The position numbers and the translations under genes are program-made. Positions 9,169 through 18,172 of a stretch of 64,000 bases of DNA are shown here, one piece after another. The number at the start of each line of letters is the position of its first letter. The stretch's first letter is position 1. Where the stretch lies: NCBI RefSeq assembly GCF_019739195.1, contig NZ_JAHHDS010000003.1, forward strand, positions 2,170,001 to 2,234,000, read 5' to 3'. Source of the stretch: Microcella sp. GTDB taxonomy: Bacteria > Actinomycetota > Actinomycetes > Actinomycetales > Microbacteriaceae. The notes beneath the pieces were generated by a model. That model did not search any database. It saw only the letters and a list, made by a program, of their open reading frames with translations, and had not been told where the DNA came from.

Positions 9169-9600
9169 TCACCAGTGCCGGAAGCGCTCCGGCGCGAGAT
9201 CCCACGGGTCTTTGCCGATCAGCTCGCCCACGGCCCGAAAGACGCAGCTCTCGACCATGAGGCGTCGATGCCAATCATCGTCGCGGTGCAGTCGGCTCAT
9301 GCGCTCGATGGGGATGCGGTACAGCACCACGAGGTGCTCATCCGCGTTAACTCTCCAGCGCGCGACGCCCTGCACCTGGTTCGGCTGATCGGGCATCGGC
9401 ATAACCTCGATGCGCAGGTTCGCGAGCTCGTCGGGCCACAGGTCGACGAGGTACTCGGCCGTCGACTGAACCGTGGTCTCAAAGAGGTCGCGGCGCGTGT
9501 GCGCGAGCGGCAGGTGGGGCCCCGTGACGGGCGAGCGCCCGTGGCGCCCGTGCCGCGCGCGTGCCCGTGCGCTCGGGTGCTGCCTGCTCGCTCGTGCCAC
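9169..9600 (-). CDS. small metallopeptidase-family-like protein (Rv3259 neighbourhood type)
   Basis: A 143-residue protein on the minus strand, starting at GTG and pointing away from the DUF3499 gene. The first 28 residues are Arg/His-rich and may be untranslated; a GTG inside the frame (near 9528) would give about 119 residues. The core (STAEYLVDLWPDELANLRIE, later LVVLYRIPIERM) resembles the short actinobacterial proteins annotated as metallopeptidase family found at this place in the whiB2-manB region. I do not see an HExxH motif: the equivalent helix reads VFRAVGELIG. Peptidase activity is therefore doubtful. It converges on the DUF5719 gene with a 10-base gap. Confidence 0.6.
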   Translation of the reverse strand: MARASRQHPSARARARHGRHGRSPVTGPHLPLAHTRRDLFETTVQSTAEYLVDLWPDELANLRIEVMPMPDQPNQVQGVARWRVNADEHLVVLYRIPIERMSRLHRDDDWHRRLMVESCVFRAVGELIGKDPWDLAPERFRHW

Positions 9601-9652
9601 GCTGTCAGCCTAACGCCGCCGCGTCGGCCGCCCGCCGTATGCTGAACCCACG

Positions 9653-9865
9653 ATGATCGGTCGACCGTGCAGCAAGGTGGCGTGCAGCGAAGCAGCTGTG
9701 CGCACCCTCACCTACGTGTACGCCGACTCGATGGCCGTGCTGGGCCCCTTGAGCGCTCGGCCCGAGCCCCACAGCTACGACTTGTGCGATCGCCACAGCG
9801 AGCGGCTCTCGGCCCCCAACGGCTGGCAGATCGTGCGCTACAGCGCGCTCGGCGAAGTCGGCTGA
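9653..9865 (+). CDS. DUF3499 family protein
   Basis: A 70-residue protein beginning MIGRPCSKVACSEAAV. Its Cys pattern (C-x4-C near the start, and YDLCDRH later) is that of the DUF3499 family, which I place by memory of the Rv3258c type. The cysteines and the CDRH element suggest a small metal-binding fold, but the function is unknown. It lies 37 bases before manB in the same direction, the conserved order in Actinobacteria. Confidence 0.78.
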   Translation: MIGRPCSKVACSEAAVRTLTYVYADSMAVLGPLSARPEPHSYDLCDRHSERLSAPNGWQIVRYSALGEVG

Positions 9866-9902
9866 GCGGCCCCGCTCGCCCCTCGACCAGTAGCCTGGAG
9901 TC

Positions 9903-11318
9903 GTGACCTCGACCCCTGATCTCGCCTCGTTCATCAAGGCCTACGACGTTCGCGGACTCGTCGGCACCCAGCTCACCGACGAGGTCGTCGAAGCGCTCGG
10001 CGCGGGCTTCGCCGACGAACTCGGGGCCGCGGGTGCCGAGCTCGCGGTCGGCCACGACATGCGCGACAGCTCGCCGGGGTTCGCCGCCGCATTCGCGCGC
10101 GGAGCCCAGGCGCGGGGCGCATCCGTCATCATGCTCGGGCTGTGCTCGACCGACCAGACCTACTTCGCCAGCGGTCACCTGAACGTGCCCGCCGCCATGT
10201 TCACCGCCAGCCACAACCCGGCCACCTACAACGGCATCAAGTTCTGCCGCGCGGGTGCCCAGGGCATCAGCCTCGACACCGGACTCGGCGGCATTCGCAA
10301 CCGCGCACAGGCCTACCTCGATGCTGGCGCGATTGAGGCCGTGGATGCTGTCGGCACCATCTCGCACCGCGACGTGCTCGCCCCCTACGCCGCCTACCTG
10401 CGCGAGCTCGTCGACCTCAGCGCTGTGCGCCCCCTGCGTGTGGTGGTGGATGCCGGCAATGGTATGGGCGGGCTCACGGTGCCTGCCGTGCTCGGCACCG
10501 CCGCGGGGCTGACGGCGCTGCCGCTCGAGATCATCCCGCTCTACTTCGAGCTCGACGGCACCTTTCCGAACCACGAGGCCAACCCGCTCGAGCCCGCCAA
10601 CCTCGTCGACCTGCAGAAGGCCGTCGTCGAACACGGCGCCGACCTCGGGCTCGCGTTCGACGGCGATGCCGACCGCTGCTTCGTCATCGATGAGCTCGGC
10701 CAGCCGGTGACGCCGAGCGCCGTCGCGGCCATCGTCGCGCTGCGCGAGATCACGCGCGTGCGGGCGCAGGGCGAGACCGGCGAGATTCGCGTCGTGCACA
10801 ACCTCATCACCTCGCGCATCGTGCCCGAGACGATCTCGGCCGCTGGTGCTATTCCGGTGCGCACCAAAGTGGGGCACTCGCTCATCAAAGACGTCATGCA
10901 TGAGACCGGCGCCGTCTTCGGCGGCGAGCACTCGGCGCACTACTACTTCCGTGACTTCTGGGGTGCCGACAACGGCATGCTCGCCGCCATGCACCTCATC
11001 GCGCAGTTCGGCGAATACGACGGGCCGCTGTCGGCCCTCGCCGCCGAGTTCACGCCCTACACGGCGAGCGGCGAGATCAACTCGACCGTGGCCGACGTGC
11101 CCGCCGCCTACGCGCGCATTCTCGAGGCCTTCCACGGCCGCGCGTCGATCGACGAGCTCGACGGCCTGACCTTCTCGGGCGCGACCGACGACTCGTGGTG
11201 GTGGTTCTCGGTGCGCCCGTCGAACACCGAGCCGCTGCTGCGCCTCAACGCGGAGGCCGAGACTGCTGCAACGATGGCCGCGATCCGCGACGAGGTGCTC
11301 GCCCTGATCCGCGCCTGA
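9903..11318 (+). CDS. manB: phosphomannomutase / phosphoglucomutase
   Basis: A 471-residue alpha-D-phosphohexomutase that interconverts hexose-6-phosphate and hexose-1-phosphate, feeding GDP-mannose and wall polysaccharide synthesis. The catalytic phosphoserine is S103 in TASHNPATYNG. The magnesium loop is DGDADR starting at D253. The sugar-binding GEHS loop is seen as FGGEHSAHYYF, and the C-terminal phosphate-binding domain has RPSNTEPLLRLN. Length is normal for the family. The start codon is GTG. Its 3' end overlaps the convergent DUF2306 gene by 74 bases. Confidence 0.92.
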   Translation: MTSTPDLASFIKAYDVRGLVGTQLTDEVVEALGAGFADELGAAGAELAVGHDMRDSSPGFAAAFARGAQARGASVIMLGLCSTDQTYFASGHLNVPAAMFTASHNPATYNGIKFCRAGAQGISLDTGLGGIRNRAQAYLDAGAIEAVDAVGTISHRDVLAPYAAYLRELVDLSAVRPLRVVVDAGNGMGGLTVPAVLGTAAGLTALPLEIIPLYFELDGTFPNHEANPLEPANLVDLQKAVVEHGADLGLAFDGDADRCFVIDELGQPVTPSAVAAIVALREITRVRAQGETGEIRVVHNLITSRIVPETISAAGAIPVRTKVGHSLIKDVMHETGAVFGGEHSAHYYFRDFWGADNGMLAAMHLIAQFGEYDGPLSALAAEFTPYTASGEINSTVADVPAAYARILEAFHGRASIDELDGLTFSGATDDSWWWFSVRPSNTEPLLRLNAEAETAATMAAIRDEVLALIRA

Positions 11319-11934
11319 CGCGTCGTCTGATGAGCAGCTCTGCCACAGCGCTGTTGATCATGAAGCCCGCGGCGACCAGCCACGTCTCGACGGCGACGTC
11401 GACGTCGCCGACGGGGATCGTCCACAGCGCGACGACGAGGGCCTGGGTTCCGCCCGAGACCGCGATCGCGTAGGCGCGCGTCATCTCTGCACCGTGCGCG
11501 GTGAAGTCTCGACTGCTGATGGCGATGACTGCCCGCACCAGGAAGACGGTCATGGCGGCGGCGAAGACAACACGGATCAGCGCCAGCGCCAGTTCATCAT
11601 CGGGGCCACCGAAGAAGACCCCGATCGGAACGCTCGAGAGCGCCGCGATGAACCCGATGGGGATGAGCCACTCGCCGGAGGCACGGTGCCACCCGCTCCG
11701 CTGTCGGAGAAGCGGTGAGAACTGGAAGGCGCCGACAAGGCAGAACACACTCATCGCCACGATGTGCGCCACGATCGCGACCGCGAGGGCCGGTGACGTC
11801 GCGCTGGCGGGGTCAGTGCTGAGGTCACCGAGGCGCAGCACGCCGCCGACCACCGGCAGCAGCCCGAGGAGCAGGAGGCCGGTGATCGCCAGCCACCCGC
11901 CCCTCGCGCGGTACGACTTCCTAGGCAACGGCAC
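11245..11934 (-). CDS. DUF2306 family membrane protein
   Basis: A 229-residue protein with about six hydrophobic segments. The string HIVAMSVFCLVGAFQFSPLL and the following RSGWHRASGEW resemble the DUF2306 family, known mainly as small membrane proteins of unknown role. It starts at GTG (11934), inside the last codons of the DUF6326 gene (14-base overlap), so translation is coupled. The C-terminus is a basic tail (IRRRVRRGSGRAPRRGS) encoded antisense to the end of manB. Expression is probably controlled with its partner by the divergent TetR regulator. Confidence 0.68.
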   Translation of the reverse strand: MPLPRKSYRARGGWLAITGLLLLGLLPVVGGVLRLGDLSTDPASATSPALAVAIVAHIVAMSVFCLVGAFQFSPLLRQRSGWHRASGEWLIPIGFIAALSSVPIGVFFGGPDDELALALIRVVFAAAMTVFLVRAVIAISSRDFTAHGAEMTRAYAIAVSGGTQALVVALWTIPVGDVDVAVETWLVAAGFMINSAVAELLIRRRVRRGSGRAPRRGSRPSLQQSRPPR

Positions 11935-12367
11935 GGGTTCGGGGCCACGCCCAGGCCCAGCGCAGGATAGCGGCGAGCAGCAGCACCTCGACCACGATGG
12001 CGAAGCCGTAGTAGACCAGCCATTCGCCGGTCTCGCCGACGGCGTTGAAGAGCGTGAAGGGAATGTAGAGAGTCGCGACGACGAGGTTGGAGACGCGGTT
12101 CGCGCGCGCGGGCAGTGCCGTCGACAGCACGACCATGACGGCCGGAATCGACACGGAGACGAGGAACGTCGTCAGCAATGCCGCACTGACCTCGAACTCC
12201 CAGACCAGGCCGTTCTGAATGCCGTCGAGAACGCCCGGCTTGTAGAAGCCGATCACGTCGACGTAGACGTAGAGAAACATGAAGCTCGTCCAGGCGGCGG
12301 CGAGCTTCGCCTGCACGGTGATCGGCGCGTTCTCGAGCAGCGCCGCGGTGGTCGTTCTGGTGGACAT
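11921..12367 (-). CDS. DUF6326 family membrane protein
   Basis: A 148-residue protein with four predicted transmembrane helices. The N-terminal segment KLAAAWTSFMFLYVYVDVIG followed by FYKPG matches the hallmark of DUF6326 proteins as I remember them. The start is the ATG at 12367, preceded by a purine-rich GAAAGAAGAA; the long in-frame extension upstream runs across the operator region and the tetR gene and is rejected. It is the first gene of a two-gene operon with the DUF2306 gene. Function unknown; transport or membrane stress protection under TetR control is an inference. Confidence 0.72.
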   Translation of the reverse strand: MSTRTTTAALLENAPITVQAKLAAAWTSFMFLYVYVDVIGFYKPGVLDGIQNGLVWEFEVSAALLTTFLVSVSIPAVMVVLSTALPARANRVSNLVVATLYIPFTLFNAVGETGEWLVYYGFAIVVEVLLLAAILRWAWAWPRTRAVA

Positions 12368-12431
12368 CGGTTCTTCTTTCGTGGGGAGGGTTCCGGTCGC
12401 CAGGGCGGCGGCGGGTCGAGTCGCACGGAGA

Positions 12432-12481
12432 GTCGTACACCGTACGTCGTACGCTGTACTATGGATCGTACGCTGTACGAT
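12432..12481. promoter_or_regulatory. three palindromic TetR operator candidates
   Basis: The divergent region between the DUF6326 gene and tetR carries three 17-base sites of form N7-N3-N7 with GTAC cores. Site 3 (12465-12481) is a perfect palindrome, ATCGTAC-GCT-GTACGAT. Site 1 (12432-12448) is GTCGTAC-ACC-GTACGTC with 6 of 7 arm bases matching. Site 2 (12446-12462) shares the CGTAC-GCT-GTAC core. Site 3 ends 30 bases before the tetR GTG. Autoregulation and repression of the membrane pair is the natural reading. Confidence 0.68.
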
Positions 12482-12510
12482 TGTCAAGTCGGTCGAAAGC
12501 GAGGAGCCCC

Positions 12511-13185
12511 GTGTCGACGAATCACGAGCGCCCCACCACGGCAGACGCGGGCCTGAGCGTGCAGCGCGTGGTGGCCGAGGCGATGCGGCTCGCCGACCGC
12601 GACGGTGTCGACGGGCTGAGCATGCGCCGACTGGCGGCCGAGCTCGGCGCGGGAGCGATGTCGCTCTACCACTACGTGGCGAGCAAAGAAGAGCTGCTCG
12701 ACGCCATGATCGACGTGGTGTTCGGCGAGATCGAGCTGCCGCCCGACGACGCCGACTGGCAGTCGGCACTGCGACGGCGCGCGACCTCGGCCCGACAGGC
12801 TCTTGCCCGCCACCCGTGGGCGATCACCCTCATGGAGTCGCGCACCACGCCGGGGCCCGCCAACCTTCGTCACCGCGAAGCGGTCACCGCGTGTCTGCGG
12901 CGGGCCGGGTTCTCGGTCGTCATGACCGCGCACGCCAACTGGTTGCTCGACAGCTATGTCTACGGCTTCGCCCTGCAAGAAGCCAGCCTGCCGTTCGACA
13001 CCGCCGAAGACCTCGCGGCGATGGCCGACGACGTTTTCATGCCCCAGCTTCCGGCTGATCAGTTCCCGTACCTCCGCGAGTCTGCCGAGGCGCTCTTCGC
13101 CGCCGGCTATGACGCGGCAGGTGAGTTCGACTTCGGCCTCGACCTCGTGCTGGCCGCCCTCGAGCCCCTGCGAACGATCGTCTAG
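12511..13185 (+). CDS. TetR-family repressor (tetracycline-repressor-like C domain)
   Basis: A 224-residue regulator. The N-terminal helix-turn-helix is [20 protein letters not shown] around residues 37-56, and the C-terminal ligand domain resembles TetR_C ([21 protein letters not shown]). GTG at 12511 is chosen because GAGGAG lies four bases upstream; a TTG at 12481 would fall on the last base of the operator. It is divergent from the DUF6326-DUF2306 pair and most likely represses it and itself. The ligand is unknown. Confidence 0.87.
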   Translation: MSTNHERPTTADAGLSVQRVVAEAMRLADRDGVDGLSMRRLAAELGAGAMSLYHYVASKEELLDAMIDVVFGEIELPPDDADWQSALRRRATSARQALARHPWAITLMESRTTPGPANLRHREAVTACLRRAGFSVVMTAHANWLLDSYVYGFALQEASLPFDTAEDLAAMADDVFMPQLPADQFPYLRESAEALFAAGYDAAGEFDFGLDLVLAALEPLRTIV

Positions 13186-13220
13186 CCAAGGGGGCGGATG
13201 CGCGGGTTTCGCCTGCGAGA

Positions 13221-14714
<1,494 letters not shown>

Positions 14715-15566
14715 TCAGCCCCGATCAGGGAACCCGTGCGGCAGCGCGGCCAGCGTCGGCTGCAGCTCGTCGAGGCGCGCTCGCTCGAGCCTGAGCGCCG
14801 TGGCCTCGCGCTCGCGGCGCAGTGCGGCGACGCCGGCGAGGAAGAGCTCGGGGTCGCCACCGGGCACGGGCGACACGTAGAGGGCGGCTTCGGTCGCGAG
14901 GTCGCGCGCGAGACGTTCGCGCGTCGATGCCGTGTGGCCGCCCGCCTGCCGCAAGAACTGGGCGATGCGGCGAGACAGCGCGTCGGGCATGCGGGCGACG
15001 TCAGCGGTGGATGCCCATTCCACGAGCTCGACGGGAACCCCGTAGACGGGCGCCACCACACTCGAGACCCGCTCGTACTGGCTGTAGGTGCCGGCGAGCA
15101 GGTCGCCCAGCCGCTTGGCGCGCGAGTTGAGCATCGCGACGACCACGGCGAGACCGCCGCCCGTGAAGACGATCTCGAACACGCCGACGAGCGAGCGGAT
15201 GAACGCGTGGCGAAACGAGATGGCGCCGCCGTCGTCGCGCACGATGCGGTCGCCGAGGGCGAGGCGACCGAGCGACTTGCCCTGGCTCGCGGTCTCGACC
15301 ACGGCGGGCAGCAGCACGAGGCCGATCACGACCACGAGAATGCCGACGGCGGCGTAGAGCGCCTCGTCGAGGCCGAGATCGATCGCGAGCGAGAACACAC
15401 CCCAGGCGAAGAGCCCGGTCGCCACGAGGTAGACCAGGTAGTCGATGATGCCGCCAGCCATGCGCAGAATGACGCTCGTGGCGCGCAGCTCGAGGGCCAC
15501 GGCTTCGCCCGTAAGCAGCTCGCGCTCGCTGTCGTGCTGGCTCAGGTTCGCCGCAGTGCCAGACAT
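14715..15566 (-). CDS. RDD family membrane protein
   Basis: A 283-residue protein with an RDD domain (about residues 30-165): RMAGGIIDYLVYLVATGLFA, then GKSLGRLALGDRIVRDDGG, and FRHAFIRSLVGV, with three hydrophobic helices. The C-terminal 110 residues are soluble and Arg/Glu-rich. The function of RDD proteins is mostly unknown, with some linked to ion transport. Only 16 bases separate its ATG from that of the divergent SpoIIM-like gene. It belongs to the conserved RDD/SpoIIM/DUF58/MoxR neighbourhood. Confidence 0.85.
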   Translation of the reverse strand: MSGTAANLSQHDSERELLTGEAVALELRATSVILRMAGGIIDYLVYLVATGLFAWGVFSLAIDLGLDEALYAAVGILVVVIGLVLLPAVVETASQGKSLGRLALGDRIVRDDGGAISFRHAFIRSLVGVFEIVFTGGGLAVVVAMLNSRAKRLGDLLAGTYSQYERVSSVVAPVYGVPVELVEWASTADVARMPDALSRRIAQFLRQAGGHTASTRERLARDLATEAALYVSPVPGGDPELFLAGVAALRREREATALRLERARLDELQPTLAALPHGFPDRG

Positions 15567-15582
15567 GACATCATCTAAACAG

Positions 15583-16578
15583 ATGGATCTCGACGCTTAC
15601 TCCTCAGCCCACGCCGCCGAATGGGATCGGCTGCGCACGCTGGCGCGCCAGCGCCGTTTCGCGGGCCGTGACGCCGATGAGCTCATTGAGCACTACCAGG
15701 CGGGGGCCACGCAGCTCTCGGCCATCACGACGAGCGCCGGGCAGGTCTCGCAGGCGGCGACCCTCAGCGTGCTGCTGTCGCGCGCCCGGCTGCGCTTCAC
15801 GGGCGCGACCGCCGAGCCGCTCGCCCAGCTGGCCCGCTACGCGACGCGAGAGGTGCCGGCGGCGCTGTACCGCATCCGCCATCTGACGATTGCGATCGCC
15901 GTGGCCTTCGTGGCCGTCGCGACGCTCTATGCCGTCTGGGTCGCGACGAACCCCGACGTGCTCGCCGCGATCGGGCCCTATGACGACCTTCGCCGCTACG
16001 CCGAAGAAGACTTCGTCGGCTACTACAGCGAGTCGGGCGAGGCTGTGTTCGGCCTGCAGGTGTTCAGCAACAACGCGTGGATCGCCACGCAGGCCGTCGC
16101 CTTCGGCATCACCGGGGTGTTCGTGCCGTTCGTGCTCTTCCAGAATGCGCAGGGGCTCGGCATCAGCGCGGGCATCATGACCGAGTTCGACCGGCTCGAC
16201 GTGTTCTTTCTCAACATCCTTCCCCACGGCCAGCTCGAGATCTACGCGATCTTCGTGGCGGGCGCAGGCGGCCTCATGATCTTCTGGGCCTGGGTGTCGC
16301 CCGGCCCCCGCACGCGGCTGCAGGCGCTCGCCGAAGACGGCCGGGCGCTGTTCGCCGTCATCGGCGGGCTCGTCGCCGCTCTGCTCGTGAGCGGCATCAT
16401 CGAGGGCTACGTCACGCGGCAAGACTGGCCAGATGTCATTCGCATCGGCATCGGAACGGTCGCCTTGGTCGCGTTTCTGCTCTACCAGTGGATGCTCGGC
16501 GGGCGCGCCTACCGCGACGGCGAGACGGGCGACCTCGACCCGATCAGCCGCGGCGCGCGAGTCGTCGTCGGCCACTAG
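15583..16578 (+). CDS. SpoIIM (stage II sporulation protein M / DUF95) family membrane protein
   Basis: A 331-residue protein. Residues about 1-95 are soluble and helical (ADELIEHYQAGATQLSAI). Five to six hydrophobic segments follow, with the family features VFSNNAWIATQAVAFGITGV and NILPHGQLEIYAIFVAGAGG. The start is the ATG at 15583; the in-frame extension upstream lies antisense to the RDD gene. In sporulating Bacillus, SpoIIM takes part in peptidoglycan hydrolysis at engulfment. Here, in a probable non-sporulator, it travels with RDD and MoxR/DUF58 genes, suggesting an envelope-related module. Confidence 0.84.
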   Translation: MDLDAYSSAHAAEWDRLRTLARQRRFAGRDADELIEHYQAGATQLSAITTSAGQVSQAATLSVLLSRARLRFTGATAEPLAQLARYATREVPAALYRIRHLTIAIAVAFVAVATLYAVWVATNPDVLAAIGPYDDLRRYAEEDFVGYYSESGEAVFGLQVFSNNAWIATQAVAFGITGVFVPFVLFQNAQGLGISAGIMTEFDRLDVFFLNILPHGQLEIYAIFVAGAGGLMIFWAWVSPGPRTRLQALAEDGRALFAVIGGLVAALLVSGIIEGYVTRQDWPDVIRIGIGTVALVAFLLYQWMLGGRAYRDGETGDLDPISRGARVVVGH

Positions 16579-16583
16579 TCCCT

Positions 16584-16725
16584 GCACCTGGTGCGGCGCT
16601 CGCGGTGAGAAGTCGAACCGAATGTCGCCTCGCGCGTCCGTCGACACCACAGTGGTGCCCGGGAGACTCGTGAACTCAAGGAAGCAGGTTCGCAATCTCG
16701 TGCCGACTTCCTTGACTTCACGAGT
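16584..16725. repeat. cluster of inverted repeats in a convergent gap
   Basis: The 236-base gap between the SpoIIM-like and DUF58 genes has no convincing gene. It contains GCACC-T-GGTGC (16584-16594), CACCAC-A-GTGGTG (16645-16657) and a long inverted repeat. The latter has arms of 19 bases, 16666-16684 and 16707-16725, pairing at 18 of 19 positions around a 22-base loop. A transcript from either strand would fold into a stable hairpin. It may stop both convergent transcripts, or be the remnant of a small mobile element. There is no T run. Confidence 0.7.
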
Positions 16726-16814
16726 GGGCAGAGCGTACTGGTCGCGGGGACCATCATTCACTTCACCCGCCGATACTCTCGAAGGGTAGGAAGCGCGCGA
16801 GCAAGCCCGACGCG

Positions 16815-18152
16815 CTACAGCCGCCCGGCCGCCTTGTAGGCGAGGTATCGGTCGGCGACGGCGGGCGGCAGGTCGAGCGGGGCGCCGCTCACGACGTCGC
16901 CGCCGAGACGCCGCACGGCCGCAGCGACGCGCTCGGCGTCGAGCAGGGCGCGCTCGGCCGCCGCGGCGCGGTAGACCGATGCGCGGTCGGCGCGCTGGCC
17001 CGCCGCGTCGATGAGCGCGGGGTCGGTGACGGCCGCGACGAGCACGAGGTGCTTCGTGGTGAGTTGCGGCAGCACGGCGAGCAGCCCGCGCGTGGCTCCG
17101 GGCGACTCGAGCGGTGTCGCGAGCACGACGAGCGAGCGCTGCGACGTCATCGAGCGCACGAGGGCGGGCACGGCAGTCCAGTCGGTCTCGAGCAGCTCGG
17201 GGTCGACCGGTGCCATCATCTCGACGAGCTTCGTCAAGAGGGCAGCGCCACGCGCACCCTGCACCCTGCCACGCACGCGCCGGTCGAACACGGCGACGTC
17301 GATGCGGTCGCCTGCGCGATCGGCGAGGGCGCTCAGCAGCAGCGTCGACTCGAAGGCGGTGTCGAGTCGGGTCTCGTCGGCGATGCGCGCGGCGGCCGTG
17401 CGACCCGAGTCGACGATCACGACGACGTGCCGGTCGCGCTCGGGTCGCCAGGTGCGCACCATGAGGGTCTGCGCAGGGGCGCCGCCCGGCCCCGGACCGC
17501 CCGAGCGCCGCGCCGTCGCACGCCAATCGATCGAGCGCACGTCGTCGCCGCGCACATACTCGCGCAGGCTGTCGAACTCGGTGCCCTGGCCGCGCACCAT
17601 GACACTCGTGCGTCCGTCGAGCTCGCGCAGCCGCGCCAGTCGTGAGGGCAGATGCTTGCGCGACGCGAACTCGGGCAGCACCGTGATTTCTCCGGGCACG
17701 CGGATGCTCGCCTGACGCCCGGCCAGCCGCAGCGGCCCGATCGCCCGCACGGTGACCAGCACGGCTCGGCGTTCACCGCGACGCCAGGGCGTGAGCGCGG
17801 TCACGAGTGCGCGGCGCTCCCCGGCGGGCACGAGCACGCGCTGCCGCGTCGGCCGGGCACCGGCCGACGGTTCCCACGCATCGCGGATGATGCCGCGCAG
17901 CGTGCGCCGCGAGGGGTTCGTGACGTAGAGCGTCGCGCTCGCGGTCTCGGTGAGGCGCACGCGGGCATCCGTCTGCCGCTGCAGGCGCAGGGCGCGGGGT
18001 GACGCGGCCAGCATCAGGTCGACGACCATGAGCAGCAGGCAGAGCCCGAGCCAGGCGAGCAGCACGAGGCCCGCGGGCGCGACGTCGACGAGCGCGACGA
18101 CGGGCACGACGCCGAGGGCGACGAGCAGCACGAACCAGCCGGTGATGGCCAT
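16815..18152 (-). CDS. DUF58 domain-containing protein
   Basis: A 445-residue protein with two N-terminal transmembrane helices (about 5-55), a beta-sandwich stretch, and the DUF58 core with YVRGDDVRSIDWRATAR near residue 200. A von Willebrand A-like region follows (VVIVDSGRTAA, a reduced MIDAS-like motif). DUF58 proteins are typically encoded beside MoxR AAA+ ATPases and are thought to be their membrane-linked partners. It follows the moxR gene with a 20-base gap and is the last gene of a five-gene minus-strand operon. Confidence 0.86.
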   Translation of the reverse strand: MAITGWFVLLVALGVVPVVALVDVAPAGLVLLAWLGLCLLLMVVDLMLAASPRALRLQRQTDARVRLTETASATLYVTNPSRRTLRGIIRDAWEPSAGARPTRQRVLVPAGERRALVTALTPWRRGERRAVLVTVRAIGPLRLAGRQASIRVPGEITVLPEFASRKHLPSRLARLRELDGRTSVMVRGQGTEFDSLREYVRGDDVRSIDWRATARRSGGPGPGGAPAQTLMVRTWRPERDRHVVVIVDSGRTAAARIADETRLDTAFESTLLLSALADRAGDRIDVAVFDRRVRGRVQGARGAALLTKLVEMMAPVDPELLETDWTAVPALVRSMTSQRSLVVLATPLESPGATRGLLAVLPQLTTKHLVLVAAVTDPALIDAAGQRADRASVYRAAAAERALLDAERVAAAVRRLGGDVVSGAPLDLPPAVADRYLAYKAAGRL

Positions 18153-18172
18153 GGGCTAGGCGTTGGCCACGA

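Noticed and set aside
9903-11318. manB truncated by the overlapping DUF2306 gene
   Set aside because: All four phosphohexomutase domains, including RPSNTEPLLRLN near the end, are intact; only the tail of the opposite gene overlaps.
12368-12769. Longer DUF6326 protein starting inside tetR
   Set aside because: The extension is Arg-rich nonsense antisense to tetR and crosses the operator array; the ATG at 12367 restores the normal family N-terminus.
16575-16757. 60-codon minus-strand frame in the SpoIIM-DUF58 gap
   Set aside because: It runs through both arms of the long inverted repeat, has no ribosome site and shows no recognisable protein features.
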